NCBI GenBank assembly: GCA_009746045.1
Contig: RPFO01000058.1
Span: forward strand, 1-64,000
Direction of reading: 5' to 3'
Source of the DNA: Mesostigma viride
Taxonomy: Eukaryota; Streptophyta; Mesostigmatophyceae; Mesostigmatales; Mesostigmataceae
Length of the DNA stretch: 64,000 bases
The position numbers were made by a program, and so were the translations under genes. Below, piece after piece: positions 60,001 to 64,000 of this stretch (within the stretch, counting starts at the first letter, position 1; each line of letters starts with the position of its first letter). The notes beneath the pieces are model-generated. The model saw only the letters and a program-made list of their open reading frames with translations. It was not told the DNA's origin and searched no databases.

Positions 60001-61428
60001 GCCTGCAAAAGGGCTCCGGCTCCCGGCCGTTGTTTCTGCAGTGCTCTACATAGGTTTCCATCGTCATGTCGGGCGGCGCCTCCTTGTCGTTGCCACCGCG
60101 ACGGGGGTCATCAGCTGGCAGCAAGGTCTCATGCCCAAGAAAAACAATGCGCCCTTGGGAAACATAGGTGCCCTTCCAAGCAGGGCCGTGCACAAGGCAG
60201 CCGTCGTACCCGGAGTCTGGCATATTTACCATCTTACCAAACCCCGGGTAGTCGTGAACAGTAAACAAAAGCAGTGCTTGAATCTTTGCCGGGTGGAGCC
60301 CACCATGCTCATCATCATCCAACACATCACAAATGAAAAACCCATCCCACATCTTCACCAGCTCATCTACAATCAGGTCAAGAAAAATGTGCATATTCTT
60401 TGGGGCCTTACCTTTCTTGTTCCCTCCCACCAGAAGCACCATTGGGCAGAAATGTTTGTTAATGAAGACCCATTCAGGCAGGTTCAAGATTGCACAGAAA
60501 CATGGCCAGCTGGAGTGCTGGTCCATGTAGCACCTAGGACATACTCCATCAAAACAAAGCGCTAAAAAAAGGAAGCGTGGGTCAAGCCGAAACTGAGGGA
60601 ACAATCTCTTGACGTGCAGCATCGCTCGGGTATCTGCACGCAATTATACAACAGGGAGGTGGGTAAACGGGACGGCCGAAGTGCGGGCGGCACAACCGAA
60701 TGTTATAATATGCAGCAAAATCACCACAACATATGCAGCATGAGTTGGGTGAACCGTATACAGCCAGCCAAAAAGCACGTGCAGAAAAGAAATCGACAAG
60801 GACGCCTTTTACCTTTAATTCCGTGGACTTTCCGGTTTGGGTCTTCTTCGTCTTGTTTGTTTTCAGTTTCTCCAGCATATCGTAATGCCTTGGACATCTC
60901 GGGTATCCTAAAAAATCCGCGGAAACGATTTATAAGAGGGAAGTATCTAACTTGGCGATGTGCCCTTCTTGTTGTTACTGTCTCTCCATTTCTATCTTCG
61001 TATTGTTCATATCTATTGTTTTTACATACTGGGCAGGTCTGGACTTCTTTTGTTTTGTATATATATTTTTCACAGGGGCACGCGTCATATACACGCATAT
61101 CTAACCCTAAACCCTTCATGACTTTCTTGGCTTCTTTTACACTTTCTGGAAGAGAATTACCGGCTGGCAGAACTTTGCTGATGAAAGTGAATACCTCATC
61201 CGCTAGGGCAGCCGATGCAGAATGCCTGCCGAGTATAGACAAGAGTTCCAACGCGCTAGCTATGGCAGTGTTACTGGATCCTGAATAAAGTGGTGTGTCT
61301 GCTGATATTTTGCCTACTGTAGCTGCGAAGTTTCTGGCAAACGCTTTTGCATCCTCCTCCCCGGTACCAGGCAGATGATCGTCCCCCTCCTGTAAAAAAT
61401 CATCTATGCTACAGTTCAAATCCGCCAT
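57081..61428 (-). CDS. tnp2: Tnp2-like CACTA transposase, apparently intact
   Basis: DDE-type transposase of the EnSpm/CACTA superfamily, cutting at CACTA termini. Six GT-AG exons join in frame: 61428-60813, 60633-59908, 59716-59534, 59266-58743, 58497-58304 and 58020-57081; 1060 aa with no frameshift or premature stop. Exon 1 has the N-terminal zinc ribbon (CPCEKYIY ... TCPVCKNNRYEQ) and RYFPLINRFRGFFRIPEM typical of Tnp2. Exon 2 carries the core LALCFDGVCP, SSWPCFCAILNLPEWV and LLLFTVHDYPGFG. Exons 3-4 match the DUF4218-like region (KRLPVLLRGRLHADARAAF, RSMAWGERCMN). Exon 6 adds a Lys/Arg-rich stretch (KKKGKKKGSKKKKK) likely for nuclear import and an acidic C-terminus. Divergent from the accessory gene, start to start 0.5 kb. 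Confidence 0.9.
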
Positions 61429-61937
61429 TGTTAGTATTCAGGAATAAATAAGACAGTAAATGTAAAGTCACGGAAGGCCCCGCGTCAGACTTGATGCGAA
61501 ATCGTCGAAGCCACAGCAGACCTCAAAACGAACGCGTTGTTTAAGTTGCGCGGTGCTCCCTCTGTCGGTAGGTGCCGTTTGGTGCCGCCGCGTGAATCGC
61601 GCGGACGCGTCAACACACTGCGGCTGACGTCGATGAGTGCCAACCGACGGCTTGGGTCACTTCTCTGGAGAACTTAAGGTAAGTTAAGTTAATGCAGACC
61701 AGTGGTCGCACGCGTTGGGAACCGGCCAACGGCTCTCCTGCAAGACAAAAAAAAGCGGGATACTGCATGAGTCGTCGGATCGGTGCAGATGGACGGTCAA
61801 GATTTCAAGATGATGTATGCGTTCAATTTGCCGCGTCCACTGAAAGGAGTCGTTGTTGCCATGGAGCCGCAAACACAGGCGGCCGACGCATTGACCCAGG
61901 TTCCAACTTTTCTACCCAACCGCCGTTGGGTAGTTAC
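61429..61937. promoter_or_regulatory. Divergent promoter region of the CACTA element
   Basis: About 510 bp between the Tnp2 start (61428, -) and the proposed accessory-gene start (61938, +). It should contain promoters for both. The plus-strand frame remains open back to 61692, so the accessory protein may start earlier. Confidence 0.5.
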
Positions 61938-64000
61938 ATGGCAGCAGAGCAGGATGGGCCTTACATGGCCACAGAGGAAGAGTGGCGCTCATTCCGTGTT
62001 AACAAGATCAGCGAGGAAGTCCCTTTGCCATTTGTCGCCGAGAGTAACCGGCTGGCAGTCCTCCGCAGCCAGATAGCGGTGCTATCGCGGAGGTACCTTC
62101 ACATTGGGGACCCAAAAGCTAAACAAGATGCTGCGTTAGTTGCCGCAGTTGTCGATAGACTGCTAAAAATATGCGATTTTGCGGGGGCATTAGCAAACTC
62201 AGTTTTTGAGTCAGCAAAGCGGAGGTACGAGGAATTGCATAAAGTGGACCCCGCGAAGGCGGGCAAGGCTCCGGTATTCCAGCCGGCGCGGAAATTTGTA
62301 GCCGCCGAGCTGTCTCGATACTTGTCGAATTCGAAGTACAAGGCAAATAGCGGGAAGCGCGGCGTTCGCAACCCGGACGAGGGGGGTGCCTTGGCCAACC
62401 TAACCAACCTGGACACGCCAAAGGTATAGCTAAGCTCTACATTGGACTTATTCGAACTGAATGCTTTTCTTTTCCCGATGCAAAGGCAACCGAACTTCAT
62501 GCATGCAATATTTTCTGATCCGGCACCATTAGTATTGGAGTAAAATGTGTACTTGCCGCTAGCTTCGACGTCAAGTTCCTTCTTTTAATTGATTTGCTTG
62601 TCTTTGTCCTCACAATCGTCGTATCACTCGCACGATCTTAGGTGAAGGTCGGGGTGCCAAAGCCCAAGATGGCGAATCCCAAGCAACACAAGACTCACCT
62701 CGAGCCACAAGCCCCGGCCAAGGTAGGTTACGGCAAGAAAGCATTCTGGCTACTAGCTTACTGTATGTCGTCCGCAAAGATTGTTGCTTTCCACTCTCCA
62801 TGCTCGTGACCATGTTCTTTTTAAACCGTGGGCATTCACGCGCCCTTATATAAATCTGGTTAAGAAATGCTACAGTGACTGACAAGCCTATAAAAAAATT
62901 TTAATACATGTAATCCATGCCAGCACCCCACCCCATTTATTTTTGCATGCCAGCACCCCACCCCATTTATTTATGCATGCCAGCACCCCACCCCATTTAT
63001 TTATGCATGCCAGCACCCCACCCCATTTATTTATGCATGCCAGCACCCCACCAACCTGTTACGCCCGCCTTAAGGCGGCGGGCTCCGCTTTGCCTTTGCC
63101 ATTTTCAAGCGCCCCCATGTCAGATGAGCAAATAGCTCAAGAAATCACGTCCTCTAACTATTGTACCTAGTTGGTTGTGTCCGTTTCCCCGAAATTGTGG
63201 CATGCGCAGGTCGAGAACACCCTGACGCCCCAGGAGCAGGAAATCGCGCTCCTCCGGGCCAGGCTCGCTGCACTTGAGCAATCTACAAAGCCGGCCTCAG
63301 CTTCAGAACAGTCGGTCGTCTATATCATGGCGCCGCCCCCTGTGCCACCAAGGAACCCTGTCCTTGCCGTGGCCGCTTCCCCATCGGCCACGTCGGCTCC
63401 CCCCGCCGCAGAAACCGCGGCGCCGGCAGCCAAGGCCGCGGCGCCGGCAGCCAAGGCCGCGGCGCCGGCAGCCAAGGCCGCGGCGCCGGCAGCCAAGGCC
63501 GCGGCGCCGGCAGCCAAGGCAGCGGCGCCGGCAGCCAAGGCCGCGGCGCCGGCAGCCAAGGCCGCGGCGCCGGCAGCCAAGGCCGCGGCGCCGGCAGCCA
63601 AGGCCGCGGCGCCGGCAGCCGAGGCCGCGGCGCCGGCAGCCGAGGCCGCGGCGCCGGCAGCCGAGGCCGCGGCGCCGTTCATTCCAAAGACGCAGAAAAA
63701 CAAAGTAGAGAAGAAAGCTGATGTGCCGCCAAAGAAACTCAAGAAGGAACGGGAGCCCCAAATAAAAAAGGAACGCGGTACCCCCCTCGACCTGGGCCTT
63801 GGTCACTTTCTGCCGCAGCTCAGCCGCGTGGCCACCATCCGAAAGGATGCCCAGCCGAAAATCGGGATGTTCATCGCCGTGCGGTTTCTCCTAGAGGACC
63901 CTAAGAAGGACCAGGATGAGTGGATCTGGGAGTTTGGTAAAGTCTGCTCCATCAACAAGAAAAGGAAGATCCCACACTCAATCCTGTTCGTCGAGCATGA
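61938..64000 (+). CDS. CACTA accessory protein with (AAAPAAK)n tract, 3'-incomplete
   Basis: Three visible exons, phase 0: 61938-62423, 62642-62722 and 63210 to the window edge. Start chosen at MAAEQDGPYMATEEEWRS; an upstream in-frame ATG at 61692 is possible. Exon 1 is helical (LPFVAESNRLAVLRSQIAVL; FQPARKFVAAELSRYLS). Exon 3 begins VENTLTPQEQEIALLRARLA, a short coiled coil, then about 12 copies of the 7-residue AAAPAAK/AAAPAAE, a basic stretch and LGLGHFLPQLSRVATIRKD. The protein is not recognised. Its place opposite Tnp2 inside one element suggests a partner role such as binding the subterminal repeats (TnpA-like), but no homology supports this. Confidence 0.7.
62917..63053. repeat. 30-bp tandem repeat, 4.5 copies
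   Basis: Units of CATGCCAGCACCCCACCCCA followed by TTTATTTATG, in intron 2 of the CACTA accessory gene. Confidence 0.9.
63415..63680 (+). repeat. 21-bp coding minisatellite (AAAPAAK)n
   Basis: About 12 units of AAGGCCGCGGCGCCGGCAGCC in exon 3 of the CACTA accessory gene; the last three units carry GAG (Glu) instead of AAG (Lys). The encoded tract resembles the Ala/Pro/Lys tails of linker histones in composition only. Confidence 0.9.

Larger units (their letters stand above)
56577..64000. mobile_element. CACTA (EnSpm) transposon, right end outside window
   Basis: The left end begins CACTAGGAACTCAATTTCTG at 56577. The next 350 bp are dense with TGAGAAA/TTTCTCACC motifs in both orientations, the usual subterminal repeats of CACTA elements. 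Inside are a minus-strand Tnp2 transposase (57081-61428) and a divergent accessory gene (61938 to beyond 64000). The 3 bp before the terminus are CTA, a candidate target duplication that needs the other end to confirm. No inverse terminus is found before 64000. Confidence 0.8.

Overview
This is a nuclear segment of a eukaryote, most likely a green alga (Viridiplantae). The genes are split by many short-to-medium GT-AG introns. There is a block of the plant-type heptamer telomere repeat (CCCTAAA, 8444-8517). The coding exons are GC-rich and the introns are full of minisatellites. The transposon mix (Tnp2/CACTA, hAT and piggyBac MITEs, L1-like LINEs and a Y1-HUH element resembling Replitrons) also suits a chlorophyte. 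I cannot name the species.

Layout. 1-17510 (-): a very large mitochondrial methylcrotonyl-CoA carboxylase beta gene (MCCB), read right to left, with nine well-bounded exons between 16.5 and 3.4 kb and huge repeat-filled introns; its C-terminal exons are not visible and would lie left of the window or have been lost. 18470-20406 (+): a complete six-exon ARF1-type small GTPase (181 aa), head-to-head with MCCB. 20832-30639: a nested transposon island holding two inverted piggyBac-like MITEs, an ORF1-only LINE, a LINE reverse-transcriptase fragment split by one MITE, and a decayed HUH-endonuclease element bounded by 16-bp direct repeats. 30783-41767 (-): a complete eight-exon RNA polymerase I largest-subunit gene (1918 aa, all introns phase 0). 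42187-43160: a hAT MITE in the divergent intergenic region. 43976-51298 (+): a complete six-exon gene (881 aa) joining a secretory leader, RCC1-type beta-propeller repeats and a CHST15-like sulfotransferase domain. 51.5-54.2 kb: SINE-like pairs and a LINE copy with a twin-priming-type 5' inversion. 54.26-56.04 kb: a 1.8-kb CCCA array. 56577 to the right edge: a CACTA element with an apparently intact six-exon Tnp2 transposase (1060 aa, -) and a divergent accessory gene (+) that runs off the window.

The host genes do not form a pathway: leucine catabolism, vesicle traffic, rRNA transcription and Golgi-type sulfation sit side by side. Exon boundaries were derived by hand from reading frame, family similarity and splice sites; all exon phases quoted were checked to join in frame unless stated.
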